Below are positions 15,875-24,894 of a stretch of 64,000 nucleotides of DNA, one piece after another. Origin of the DNA: Jilunia laotingensis (GTDB taxonomy: Bacteria; Bacteroidota; Bacteroidia; Bacteroidales; Bacteroidaceae); assembly GCF_014385165.1 (NCBI RefSeq), contig NZ_JACRTF010000001.1, forward strand, positions 3,534,001 to 3,598,000. The letters are read 5' to 3'. Made by a program: the position numbers and the translations under genes. The notes below the pieces were generated by a model. That model was not told where the DNA came from. It ran no database searches and worked only from the letters and a program-made list of their open reading frames with translations. Every line of letters begins with the position of its first letter. Position 1 is the stretch's first letter.

Positions 15875-16921
15875 TTATCTCCTTTCTATTTTCACGGGTA
15901 TATCCCCAGTTACACTTAACACTTCGATACCGTTTCCGTCAATACGACCGATTTTAATCAGGTCGCGACTATGTGACCAGCTCTTACAGAAAATCGCTAC
16001 ATTGCCCCACGGTGCATAGATAGCTATATCACCGGGCGTAGGAGTACAGCCCCGAGTGACGCCTTCGGTCGTTAGAGCCGGATCTGGATAGAAAATCTTC
16101 TCTGTCGTGTTGTTATAATCGTTCAGTGTTATCTCAAGAGGCAGGCGCGAGAGAAAATCCCGTGCGGTGGCATTGTCTTCCATCGTAGCGGTGATGGTGC
16201 GGTCACCGACTGTAATGTTTACGTTCAATGAAGATACATCGGGAGTTTCGGGTTCTTCCCGTCCGGCTCCAATCCCGTCGAGCCATTCTGTAACACGATT
16301 TTCCATTTGAGAGAGGGTTGAAGAGGTTAGTAATAAAGTCTGGTTGATTACGGTTGCATCTGGACAAAGGCTACGGGCTTCGCTGGCCGAAGTCGATATT
16401 CCGCTACTGCCGCTCGTGGCGAACAAGGCGATTCGTTTGCCGGTGAGTTTCGAGGCGTGTTCATGCAGAAACGTCTGCATTGGTGTCGCCATACTGCCGT
16501 ACCAAATAGGATAGCCGACGAAGACTATGTCATAATTATCAAAGTTTTCCAGCGTTGTTTTAATAGCCGGATAATTACCTTGCTGGATAGCGGCCAACTC
16601 TTCCTGCGAGCGTTCCAACATGGCATTGTAGTCATCTTCGTAAGGCGTTTGCGGCTCGACTTCCAATATATCGCAGTCGAGTGTTGTCTGAATCTGCCGT
16701 GCCACCCGTTCGGTGTTGTTCGTGCGCGAAGCATACAGTACCAAATAGCAGCCGTTACCACCGGGTGTCGGTGTATTGGGTTCATTGTTATCGCCTCCCG
16801 GCTGTTCGGGAATTTCCGGTTGTTCGGGGCTGAACGGCTCATCATCGGAACCGCTGCAGGTTACCATCGACAGGACGGTCAACAGTAACAAGAGAATCAA
16901 TAATAACTTTTTCATATTCAT
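15875..16921 (-). CDS. Lipoprotein with flavodoxin and cyclophilin-like domains
   Basis: A 348-residue protein: lipoprotein signal (LLLILLLLLTVLSMVTCSGS), a proline/asparagine-rich linker, a flavodoxin domain (residues 58-215: YASRTNNTERVARQIQ, GYPIWYGSMATPMQTFL, FATSGSSGISTSASE) and a C-terminal cyclophilin-like domain (residues 230-345: NVNITVGDRTITATMEDNAT, then PTPGDIAIYAPWGNVAIF). This fusion is found in several gut Bacteroidetes; its role is unknown. The start overlaps the tautomerase stop by four bases (ATGA), so it belongs to the same transcript. Confidence 0.87.
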   Translation of the reverse strand: MNMKKLLLILLLLLTVLSMVTCSGSDDEPFSPEQPEIPEQPGGDNNEPNTPTPGGNGCYLVLYASRTNNTERVARQIQTTLDCDILEVEPQTPYEDDYNAMLERSQEELAAIQQGNYPAIKTTLENFDNYDIVFVGYPIWYGSMATPMQTFLHEHASKLTGKRIALFATSGSSGISTSASEARSLCPDATVINQTLLLTSSTLSQMENRVTEWLDGIGAGREEPETPDVSSLNVNITVGDRTITATMEDNATARDFLSRLPLEITLNDYNNTTEKIFYPDPALTTEGVTRGCTPTPGDIAIYAPWGNVAIFCKSWSHSRDLIKIGRIDGNGIEVLSVTGDIPVKIERR

Positions 16922-17130
16922 TTCTTATTTGGATCTATAATGATTGTTCCTGCCGGAATGCGCTGCATTGAATTTTCCCAGTCTTTCATCTCCACATCTT
17001 CGACGGATACGGATACGAATTTGGCGTCGATTCCGAGGGTTTCAATCAATGTGTTGCACAAATTCTCGGCTAATTTTTGTTTTGTTTCCCAGTCTCTGCC
17101 GGGTAACATGGTTACTGCAATGTGTGGCAT
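16918..17130 (-). CDS. 4-oxalocrotonate tautomerase family protein
   Basis: A 70-residue protein beginning Met-Pro, so that after Met removal Pro1 is the catalytic base of the tautomerase fold (PHIAVTMLPGRDWETKQKLA). The C-terminus (RIPAGTIIIDPNKK) is shortened but typical. Family knowledge: members act on enols or unsaturated acids and are often linked to aromatic or electrophile metabolism. It is first in an operon with the flavodoxin-cyclophilin lipoprotein and the acetyltransferase, and carries a type 2 promoter element upstream. Confidence 0.85.
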   Translation of the reverse strand: MPHIAVTMLPGRDWETKQKLAENLCNTLIETLGIDAKFVSVSVEDVEMKDWENSMQRIPAGTIIIDPNKK

Positions 17131-17164
17131 AATCTTTTGTTTTTATTTGTTTATCTCTTTGATG

Positions 17165-17236
17165 CAAAAATAGACAGTCTCCGTCACACGCTTTGTAGAT
17201 AATTCCTCGGTATTTATACCCGAATTACGGATTATG
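17165..17236 (-). promoter_or_regulatory. Type 2 regulatory element A and promoter of the tautomerase operon
   Basis: Minus strand: -7 box TATTTTTG (17165-17172). Exactly 18 bases upstream begins the core, which on the plus strand reads CTTTGTAGATAATTCC and TCGGTATTTATACCCG. A further ATTACGGATTAT follows at 17224-17235. Sequence and spacing match elements B and C. Confidence 0.65.
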
Positions 17237-17328
17237 CTTTTTTAAAGGCAGAATCATCCCCGAAAAAACGAAAACTCCCGTAATCGTTTGAATTATGGGA
17301 GTATAAAAGTAATTTATAAGTATATTTA

Positions 17329-18180
17329 TCATGTCGGGCACTTGATACTATAGAGCCGCTGCACCTCTTCCGGAGTGTGTAGGTCGAGAATCGTGTTGCA
17401 TCCCGTATTCATGGAAGCGATTGCGGCCATATCCTCCGACGTCAGTATGAAATCCTTGATGTTGAAATTCTCTTCCATCCGCTGCCGATGTACTGATTTG
17501 GGAATGGCGATAACTCCTCGCTGTAAGTGCCAGCGCAGTACGACCTGTGCCACCGATTTATCGTATTTGCGACCGATGCCGGTCAGAATGTCGTCCGTGA
17601 ACAATCCGTTCCGTCCTTCGGCCAAAGGCCCCCATGCTTCTGCTTGTACGCCCAGTTCCTGCATGATCCGTATCGCTTCGGTTTGCGGAGTATAAGGATG
17701 CCCCTCTATCTGATTGACCGCTGGAATAACATTCGTGTTATAGTATAAATCCAGCAGTCTGTCCGGCTCGAAATTGCATACCCCGATAGCCCGTACACGA
17801 CCTTGTATATAGAGTTCTTCCAGAGCCCGCCATGCTCCGTAATAGTCACCGAAGGGCATATGGATCAAATATAGGTCGAGGTAATTCAACTCTAAACGGG
17901 CGAGCGAAGCATCGAATGCCCGCAATGTCCGTTCGTAACTCATTTCCGAAATCCATGCTTTGGTCGTGATGAACAGCTCCTCACGTAGAATACCACTTTT
18001 CCGAATAGCCGCACCGACCGCTCGTTCGTTACCATAGACCGAAGCAGTGTCGATAAGTCGGTATCCGATGGCAAGTGCATCAGTAACAACGCTTTCACAT
18101 TCGGAAGCATTGGGTATCTGAAAAACACCGAATCCCTGTACCGGCATCTTGATTCCATTATTTAATACTTTAAAATTCAT
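17329..18180 (-). CDS. Aldo/keto reductase (AKR4), 2,5-diketogluconate-reductase type
   Basis: A 283-residue cytoplasmic AKR of the single-domain DkgA-like branch, distinct from the other three here. It begins LNNGIKMPVQGFGVFQIP, with the tetrad in LIDTASVYGNE (Asp, Tyr), ITTKAWISE (Lys) and LIHMPFGDY (His). The cofactor segment is VIAIPKSVHRQRMEENF. It is the last gene of the element-B operon, starting just behind a DUF418 pseudogene. Family members reduce keto-sugars, methylglyoxal and similar carbonyls; the substrate here is not known. Confidence 0.9.
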   Translation of the reverse strand: MNFKVLNNGIKMPVQGFGVFQIPNASECESVVTDALAIGYRLIDTASVYGNERAVGAAIRKSGILREELFITTKAWISEMSYERTLRAFDASLARLELNYLDLYLIHMPFGDYYGAWRALEELYIQGRVRAIGVCNFEPDRLLDLYYNTNVIPAVNQIEGHPYTPQTEAIRIMQELGVQAEAWGPLAEGRNGLFTDDILTGIGRKYDKSVAQVVLRWHLQRGVIAIPKSVHRQRMEENFNIKDFILTSEDMAAIASMNTGCNTILDLHTPEEVQRLYSIKCPT

Positions 18181-18183
18181 ACT

Positions 18184-18640
18184 TTATAAATTCTTTTTTA
18201 ATAGATTCAATCTTTTGTTGTAAACCAGCATACGCCAGATCTATTCCAATAACCCGAACTGACCGTACAAAAACACCTTGTATCAGAAATCGGAAAACAT
18301 CATCGTAACTATCCGCGTCCCTTAGCCAGATTCCGAAATTATCATCCGTTATTCCATAAAGTCCGCAGTAATATTGTTGCCACCGAACTACCGCTTCCGA
18401 CAGGTTGATGCCACCTATTACAGTCAAGACATCTACGACTACGGGAAAAACGATAAATACGGCAGAAAGCCACAATAGTTTTTTGTCGGAGAGTTTCAGG
18501 AATAAGGGCAGCAACATTCCCAAAAGAGCATACAAAAGCAGGATGTCACCGCTCCAAATAAACATCAGATGTAAGAATCCGATCAGAGCAGCACGAACAT
18601 CCGGTGATAAAAAACACGAAAGTCGTTTGGATTGACAGAA
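18184..18640 (-). pseudogene. Decayed DUF418 membrane protein gene
   Basis: Minus strand. The piece NPNDFRVFYHRMFVLL is in one frame. After a frameshift come IGFLHLMFIWSGDILLLYAL and LLPLFLKLSDKKLLWLSAV, typical of DUF418 N-terminal and middle parts. Near 18280 the sequence jumps to the C-terminus in another frame (FLYGQFGLLE, then TAG where TGG is expected, then IWRMLVYNKRL), ending at TAA 18184-18186. The true N-terminus and the middle third are missing. It lies between cupin 2 and AKR4. This is a second, independent DUF418 remnant in the cluster. Confidence 0.75.
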
Positions 18641-18644
18641 GTCA

Positions 18645-19469
18645 TTATTTATTCTGTTCGAGCTTGTCGTACTCCTCGTCCGTGACCGGTTCGAACCATT
18701 CGTTGGATGTTTTTTCTCCCGGAACCTCGAAAGCCAGATGCGCAAACCAACTGTCGGCTGCCGCTCCGTGCCAGTGTTTCACGTTAGCTGGAATATGGAT
18801 GACCGTACCGGGCAGAATCTCTACTGCTGGCTTGCCTTCTTCCTGATACCAACCTCGTCCGGCTATACCGATAAGCATCTGTCCACCGCCTTTTGTTGCT
18901 TTGTGGATATGCCAGTTATTACGGCAGCGAGGCTCGAATGTGACGTTTGCTATCGACACTTGATCGCCCGAAACGGGTGCGAGGTAACTGTTGCCGATGA
19001 AGTATTGGGCGTATGCTGCATTCGCTTCGCCGATAGGGAAAATCATCTCACGCTGGAAAGCAGCTTTGGCATCTTCACTGGCAGTATCTTCCGCCCATAC
19101 GCCTTTGGCGAGGTTGAATGCCGCCCAAGCCTTCGGCCAACCCGCGTAGAATCCGATATGAGTAATGATTTCAGCGATCTCGGTACGGCTAATACCGTTC
19201 TTCTTTGCTGTCTGGAGGTGGAACACGAGCGAATTATCCGTGATACCCTGACTGATAAGGGAGGTAATCGTTACTAAACTACGGTCACGCAGACCGAGTT
19301 TATCAGTGCGGCTCCATACTTCGCCGAAGAGAACATCGTCATTGAGTTCCGCAAATTTGGGTGCGAACTCACCGAGTTGGGTGCGTCCTGCCGTTTGTAC
19401 TATCTTTTCTTGTGCCATAACATTGAGTGTTAAAATGCTGAATATTGAAATTAAAAGAATCTTGTTCAT
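18645..19469 (-). CDS. Exported CMD/cupin fusion, paralogue of 13313-14146
   Basis: A 274-residue protein: signal peptide (MNKILLISIFSILTLNVMA), CMD domain (LRDRSLVTITSLISQGITD, IITHIGFYAGWPKAWAAF) and cupin domain with ligands in FEPRCRNNWHIHKATKGGGQ and NVKHWHGAAADSW. It is nearly collinear with the protein at 13313-14146 over the full length. Third gene of the element-B operon (AKR3, flavin reductase-ABM, cupin, DUF418 remnant, AKR4). Function is inferred to be periplasmic; the substrate is unknown. Confidence 0.9.
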   Translation of the reverse strand: MNKILLISIFSILTLNVMAQEKIVQTAGRTQLGEFAPKFAELNDDVLFGEVWSRTDKLGLRDRSLVTITSLISQGITDNSLVFHLQTAKKNGISRTEIAEIITHIGFYAGWPKAWAAFNLAKGVWAEDTASEDAKAAFQREMIFPIGEANAAYAQYFIGNSYLAPVSGDQVSIANVTFEPRCRNNWHIHKATKGGGQMLIGIAGRGWYQEEGKPAVEILPGTVIHIPANVKHWHGAAADSWFAHLAFEVPGEKTSNEWFEPVTDEEYDKLEQNK

Positions 19470-19480
19470 AGTTGTTTTAT

Positions 19481-20476
19481 TTATTGCATGAAGTTATTGA
19501 GTCTGTTAGCTGGATTGAGCGGTGTCTGGTCGGACAATGTTAAGGATTTGACCATGTGCAGTGTTCCCTGCTTGTACTTCTGAAAGTGTTCCGAAGCAAT
19601 ATGCTCCTCGTATGCCTTACGGCTTACATACGTTTCGAGAATCGTTACCTTGCAGGGATTCTCCTTTTCGCTGACCGCATACATCGTCAGCACGCCCGGT
19701 TCGATACGTAGGGAAATTTCGCCCACCTCGGTCGCATATTTTATATACTCATCGAGATATTGCGGATAAACCTCTATTTTCGATAACCGCACGATACCGT
19801 CAGCCGTCATCGGCTTTTTGGCGCACATACCCGGCTGCTTATCCAGATTCAGACATTTGCCGATGATCTCGCCCGTAGCAAGGTAAGAGTAGGTCGGGAA
19901 TTCGAACAAGACAGGTTTCAGTTTCGTATAGTCGAGCTTCCCATCACTGTCGAGTACGTTGGAAGCAGCGTATGTATTGACTATCGTGCAAATGAAATTG
20001 TCGAAACCGTCGGTTTCATAAATCTCCACCACTTCACACTCCATCGTCAGCGGTGATGCGTCTATGACGGGAGTACCGTTCTCTCCGATATGGTAGGCAA
20101 ATACCTCTGACTTATCGACCGTTGCTCCGCTAACACTTCCTACATAATCAGCTTTCGGTAACATCTCACGGCTCACGAGATTGACGGAAAGTCGTTTTGA
20201 TTTCTTAATACCTTGATTGGTATAATGACTTTTACTCATGCTGACCAGTATCCGGTCATGGCCGATAACTCCCGTGTGTCCTACGACGAGCCAGTTTACT
20301 TTTCCTCCGACCTCCGCCCCGACAACCGTCATCGGTTTGGGATAGAGTGCCAACAGATTTCCGAGATTTTTCTTGTTCGTTTCCATAATATCGGGTTTTG
20401 TAGTGTTTTCTTTCACGGCAGTGCTGCACGACAACATGACAAGCAGTGACAGAATACCTAAAATAGTTTTTACCAT
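19481..20476 (-). CDS. Lipoprotein: flavin reductase domain fused to antibiotic-biosynthesis monooxygenase (ABM) domain
   Basis: A 331-residue protein. A lipoprotein signal (MVKTILGILSLLVMLSCST) is followed by a flavin-reductase-like split-barrel domain (residues 40-220: LGNLLALYPKPMTVVGAEV, VSMSKSHYTNQGIKKSK, KLKPVLFEFPTYSYLATGE). The C-terminal dimeric ferredoxin-like ABM domain covers about residues 230-320 (RLSKIEVYPQYLDEYIKYAT, CKVTILETYVSRKAYEEHI). ABM domains typically act as quinol or hydroxy-aromatic monooxygenases. The pairing on one lipid-anchored chain suggests flavin-dependent redox work on an aromatic or quinone at the envelope. Second gene of the element-B operon. Confidence 0.83.
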   Translation of the reverse strand: MVKTILGILSLLVMLSCSTAVKENTTKPDIMETNKKNLGNLLALYPKPMTVVGAEVGGKVNWLVVGHTGVIGHDRILVSMSKSHYTNQGIKKSKRLSVNLVSREMLPKADYVGSVSGATVDKSEVFAYHIGENGTPVIDASPLTMECEVVEIYETDGFDNFICTIVNTYAASNVLDSDGKLDYTKLKPVLFEFPTYSYLATGEIIGKCLNLDKQPGMCAKKPMTADGIVRLSKIEVYPQYLDEYIKYATEVGEISLRIEPGVLTMYAVSEKENPCKVTILETYVSRKAYEEHIASEHFQKYKQGTLHMVKSLTLSDQTPLNPANRLNNFMQ

Positions 20477-20487
20477 GATTGATTTCT

Positions 20488-21642
<1,155 letters not shown>

Positions 21643-21656
21643 TCATTTTCTGATTG

Positions 21657-21770
21657 CAAATTTACCGCGATTGAATAAGCCGGCTTGTATACGATTTACG
21701 GATATTTATACCCGAATCCTCGATTCTGCAATAGAGCTGTATGTAATTCCAATCAAATGAATTACTTTTG
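21657..21770. promoter_or_regulatory. Divergent promoter region with type 2 element B
   Basis: Minus strand: TAAATTTG (21657-21664), 18 bases, core reading on the plus strand GCTTGTATACGATTTACGG and ATATTTATACCCGAATCC (from 21683). Plus strand: TACTTTTG at 21763-21770 for AraC regulator 2. The shared 100 bases let one regulator control both directions. The element closely matches element A over about 30 bases without gaps. Confidence 0.65.
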
Positions 21771-21795
21771 CTTGAAAGAAATTAAATAAAGGCTT

Positions 21796-22692
21796 ATGGA
21801 AGAAGTTATAAGACTCGATGAGGTAGATAAATACAACAAACTGTTCGGACTCGAAACACGACATCCGTTAGTGAGTGTAGTCGATTTGTCGAAGGCAACG
21901 CAGTGGCCGGAACACTTTAAAATTAACTACGGTGTATATGCCCTTTATCTAAAGGATACCTACTGCGGGAATATCATGTACGGGCGTCAGAGTTACGACT
22001 ATCAGGACGGTACGATAGTCAGTTTCGCCCCCGGTCAGGTTACGGAGACAGAGATGCTGAAAAATGTCCAGCCAAATGCCCATGGCATTTTATTCCATCC
22101 CGATCTGATTCGGGGTACGGCACTCGGTCAAGAGATTAAGAACTACTCGTTTTTCTCTTATGAAACCCGGGAGGCGTTGCATCTTTCGGAAGAAGAACGT
22201 GAAACCGTAATGGACTGTCTGCATAAAATAGAGGCGGAGTTAAAGCATAGTATCGACAAACACAGCCGTCGGTTGATTTGCGCCAATATCGGACTGTTGC
22301 TTGACTACTGTATGCGCTTCTACGAGCGACAGTTCACCACACGAGAAGAGGTAAACAAAGACATTGTCGTTCGTTTCGAGCGACTGTTGGACGAATATTT
22401 CGATAGCGAAGCCCCGATACGTGAAGGATTACCGACCGTCAAGTATTTTGCCGATAAGGTGTTTCTGTCTGCGAATTATTTTGGAGATATGATCAGGAAA
22501 CAGACGGGGCAGACCGCCTCCGAATATATCACAAATAAACTGATCGAGCGGGTTAAAGAAGCCCTGCTTGGCACGGACAAGACAACGAGTGAGATTGCAT
22601 ACGGGCTGGGATTCCAATATCCGCAGCATCTAAGCCGGATGTTCAAACGGGTAACGGGTTATACGCCCAATGAATTTCGCGCTCAGAATTAG
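21796..22692 (+). CDS. AraC-family transcriptional regulator 2
   Basis: A 298-residue regulator. The N-terminal cupin sensor (INYGVYALYLKDTYCGNIMY, DGTIVSFAPGQVTETE) is joined by a helical linker to two HTH motifs (VKYFADKVFLSANYFGDMIR; TSEIAYGLGFQYPQHLSRMF) and the family C-terminus TGYTPNEFRAQN. It is divergent from AKR3, with element B between them, so it is the likely regulator of the type 2 promoters. A second AraC gene follows 17 bases downstream. Confidence 0.9.
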   Translation: MEEVIRLDEVDKYNKLFGLETRHPLVSVVDLSKATQWPEHFKINYGVYALYLKDTYCGNIMYGRQSYDYQDGTIVSFAPGQVTETEMLKNVQPNAHGILFHPDLIRGTALGQEIKNYSFFSYETREALHLSEEERETVMDCLHKIEAELKHSIDKHSRRLICANIGLLLDYCMRFYERQFTTREEVNKDIVVRFERLLDEYFDSEAPIREGLPTVKYFADKVFLSANYFGDMIRKQTGQTASEYITNKLIERVKEALLGTDKTTSEIAYGLGFQYPQHLSRMFKRVTGYTPNEFRAQN

Positions 22693-22709
22693 GCTTTATA
22701 TAAAGAACG

Positions 22710-23540
22710 ATGAACGAGTTGCAATTTCCCGGACTTTATATTGATGACACTGTCGACCCTCATGCGATTCTTCCGTACTTGTGTCGGTCGGGATACTATT
22801 GTCTGATATTGACGGACTCACTTGCTGAAGTCTGTACAAAGTATGGCCGACTGCATTACGACTACTGTGATGGAACGCTCATCGGTTATCATCCGGATAC
22901 CGTTTGCACGGAAATTCCTGCCTCTTGCCTATGGACGGTTGCATTTCATCCCGATCTATTCAAGAGAAGAATACTTGAAAAAAAGATTGAAGAATACACG
23001 TTCTTTTCGTATGCACCCAAAGAAGCGTTGCATATATCCCTGAAAGAGAAACATATACTCACTTCGTGTATCGATGATATTCGCAGGGAGCTTCATCATG
23101 GTGCAGATTCCTACACACAGATTATTCTGATACGGCATATCACTCGTTTGTTAGACTATACTACTCGTTTTTATGAGCGGCAGTTCATTGTCCGTGAATT
23201 GAACAATGAACTGCTGATACGACAATACGAAAAAATTGTCAAACAGTATATTGGAGATGGAAAACTTGCACAAGAGGCACTTACATCCGCCTATTGTGCC
23301 GGAAAACTTCATTTATCAGAAGCCTATTTCAAAGACCTGCTTGAACAGCAACTCGGACATACGCACAACTGCCATATCCAACTTCAACGTATTGAAATAG
23401 CAAAGGAGAGACTACACTTTTCCGACGAATCTCTTTCTCAAATAGTGCATGAACTCGGATTTCCTTCAGTGCAATATTTCTGTTTTCTTTTCAAGAAAAT
23501 AACGGGGGTAAACCCAAATGATTATAGATGCTTTAATTAA
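22710..23540 (+). CDS. AraC-family transcriptional regulator 3
   Basis: A 276-residue divergent paralogue of regulator 2, in the same operon. The sensor domain aligns in pattern (GYYCLILTDSLAEVCTKYG, DGTLIGYHPDTVCTE), as does the motif EYTFFSYAPKEALHIS. The first HTH (SAYCAGKLHLSEAYFKDLL) is less conserved; the second (LSQIVHELGFPSVQYFCFLF) and the C-terminus VNPNDYRCFN are normal. It may bind a different ligand or act with regulator 2. No terminator is evident before the convergent PAP2 gene. Confidence 0.85.
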   Translation: MNELQFPGLYIDDTVDPHAILPYLCRSGYYCLILTDSLAEVCTKYGRLHYDYCDGTLIGYHPDTVCTEIPASCLWTVAFHPDLFKRRILEKKIEEYTFFSYAPKEALHISLKEKHILTSCIDDIRRELHHGADSYTQIILIRHITRLLDYTTRFYERQFIVRELNNELLIRQYEKIVKQYIGDGKLAQEALTSAYCAGKLHLSEAYFKDLLEQQLGHTHNCHIQLQRIEIAKERLHFSDESLSQIVHELGFPSVQYFCFLFKKITGVNPNDYRCFN

Positions 23541-23569
23541 ACAAAGTATCATATTTTCTCTCTATACAT

Positions 23570-24829
23570 TTATAACGTAATCATAAACGATGACCCCAAT
23601 GTAAGCATATTCATATATTCGATACTATTCCTACTGTGTGACGGAAGCAAATTATAGTCGAGGAAAAAACGGATACCGTAATGTTCTTTTGCCTTGAATG
23701 TCAATGAAACCCCGCTTCCCAGAGAGAAACCGCCTCTTGCGGAATTTGTCCGGTCTGTCAGTTTCAGTTGGGGATAATACACATAGCCGCCCAAAAGTTT
23801 ACTGCCTACCAACCAGCGTGAAGACAACGGATAGGAAAAATAGCTTCCTCCGCAAACCGAAATCGCATCGAAAGTATTACTCTCTGCTTGGTCTTTATTG
23901 ACTATTATCGAGGTATTGGAAACGGTAAACCGTCCTCCGGCACCGATATACGGATTGAAAAAATATGCACCCTCCATACCGGCCGCACTGCCTGATGACG
24001 TACTGAACTCTGTTTGTTCATCGATGTCATAACCGCTCAACGGGATATTCAAACCGAGATACAGACTCACAAAGGAAGGTTTATCCAGCCGTTCAAACAT
24101 ATCCTCATTTGTAAACCGGTTCATTCCCTTTTCTTTGAATATCAGGTCTGCAAGGTAATAACCAATCTCTGTTGAAAGTATGCCTATGCCTGCACCGGTC
24201 AGTACGTCACTCAGCCAATGCTTGTTGTTTGCCATTCGCATAAGGCCGGTTGCGGTAGCCATGCCATATGCCCCGACACCAACCCACGGACTTTTATGTC
24301 CATATTCCTTATTGAACATGGTGGCGGTCATAAATGCCGTGGCGGTATGTCCGGAAGGAAAGGAGTGCTTGTTTGAGCCGTCCGGACGCTCGACATGGGT
24401 TGTACGTTTCAAAGTGTTCACCGTACTTCCCATAAGAATAGCAGAAAAAGCATCGGAGACAAGCATCCTGCCCCATGAGCTGCGGCTTTGCACACCGGCG
24501 GCCTTCATGCCGAGCATTATTGCGGCAGGGGCATACTGCATATAATCGTCCGCATGGCGGCTGAACCGGGGCAGATAATCATTACGCAGGCTCCGGAAAT
24601 GGTCGTCCTCACTTTTTACAATCAGACCTCCGACAACCAGCGGAACGCCAATGTATGTCATCTGATAGAAACGGGACGATGAGAACCTGTCAAGTCTTCT
24701 ACTGAAATTGTTTGTTACAGAGATACATAAACTATCTTTCTTTTCAGCAATTAGGTTATTTGCCGGATTTTGAGCCGACAAGAGGGCAAAGCTGTAAATA
24801 CTAACGATACACAGTACTATCTTTTTCAT
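23570..24829 (-). CDS. PAP2-family phosphatase with C-terminal outer-membrane-type domain
   Basis: A 419-residue protein with a signal peptide (MKKIVLCIVSIYSFALLSAQ). PAP2 motifs follow: KRTTHVERPDGSNKHSFPSGH near residues 150-170 (KxxxxxxRP and PSGH) and RMANNKHWLSDVLTGAGIG near residue 210 (catalytic His and Asp; the usual SR is MRM). From about residue 255 the sequence turns into alternating beta strands (VSLYLGLNIPLSGYDI, GIRFFLDYNLLPSH), suggesting a barrel or barrel-like domain. Family knowledge: PAP2 enzymes remove phosphate from lipid A, undecaprenyl-PP or phosphatidic acid. Its promoter carries the same direct repeat as the RND operon. Confidence 0.85.
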   Translation of the reverse strand: MKKIVLCIVSIYSFALLSAQNPANNLIAEKKDSLCISVTNNFSRRLDRFSSSRFYQMTYIGVPLVVGGLIVKSEDDHFRSLRNDYLPRFSRHADDYMQYAPAAIMLGMKAAGVQSRSSWGRMLVSDAFSAILMGSTVNTLKRTTHVERPDGSNKHSFPSGHTATAFMTATMFNKEYGHKSPWVGVGAYGMATATGLMRMANNKHWLSDVLTGAGIGILSTEIGYYLADLIFKEKGMNRFTNEDMFERLDKPSFVSLYLGLNIPLSGYDIDEQTEFSTSSGSAAGMEGAYFFNPYIGAGGRFTVSNTSIIVNKDQAESNTFDAISVCGGSYFSYPLSSRWLVGSKLLGGYVYYPQLKLTDRTNSARGGFSLGSGVSLTFKAKEHYGIRFFLDYNLLPSHSRNSIEYMNMLTLGSSFMITL

Positions 24830-24857
24830 GCAACCATAATCTTTTGAATTACGGCAG

Positions 24858-24892
24858 TAAAGATATCAGGCGATTTTGGGGAAAGTTTGAAG
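24858..24892 (-). promoter_or_regulatory. Promoter and OmpR-type direct repeat for the PAP2 gene
   Basis: Minus strand: CTTCAAACTTTCCCCAAAA (24874-24892), with two CAAA half-sites 11 bases apart, then 8 bases, then TATCTTTA (24858-24865) close to the -7 consensus. The same design with the same 8-base distance precedes the outer-membrane efflux gene at 32306. Confidence 0.6.
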
Positions 24893-24894
24893 AT

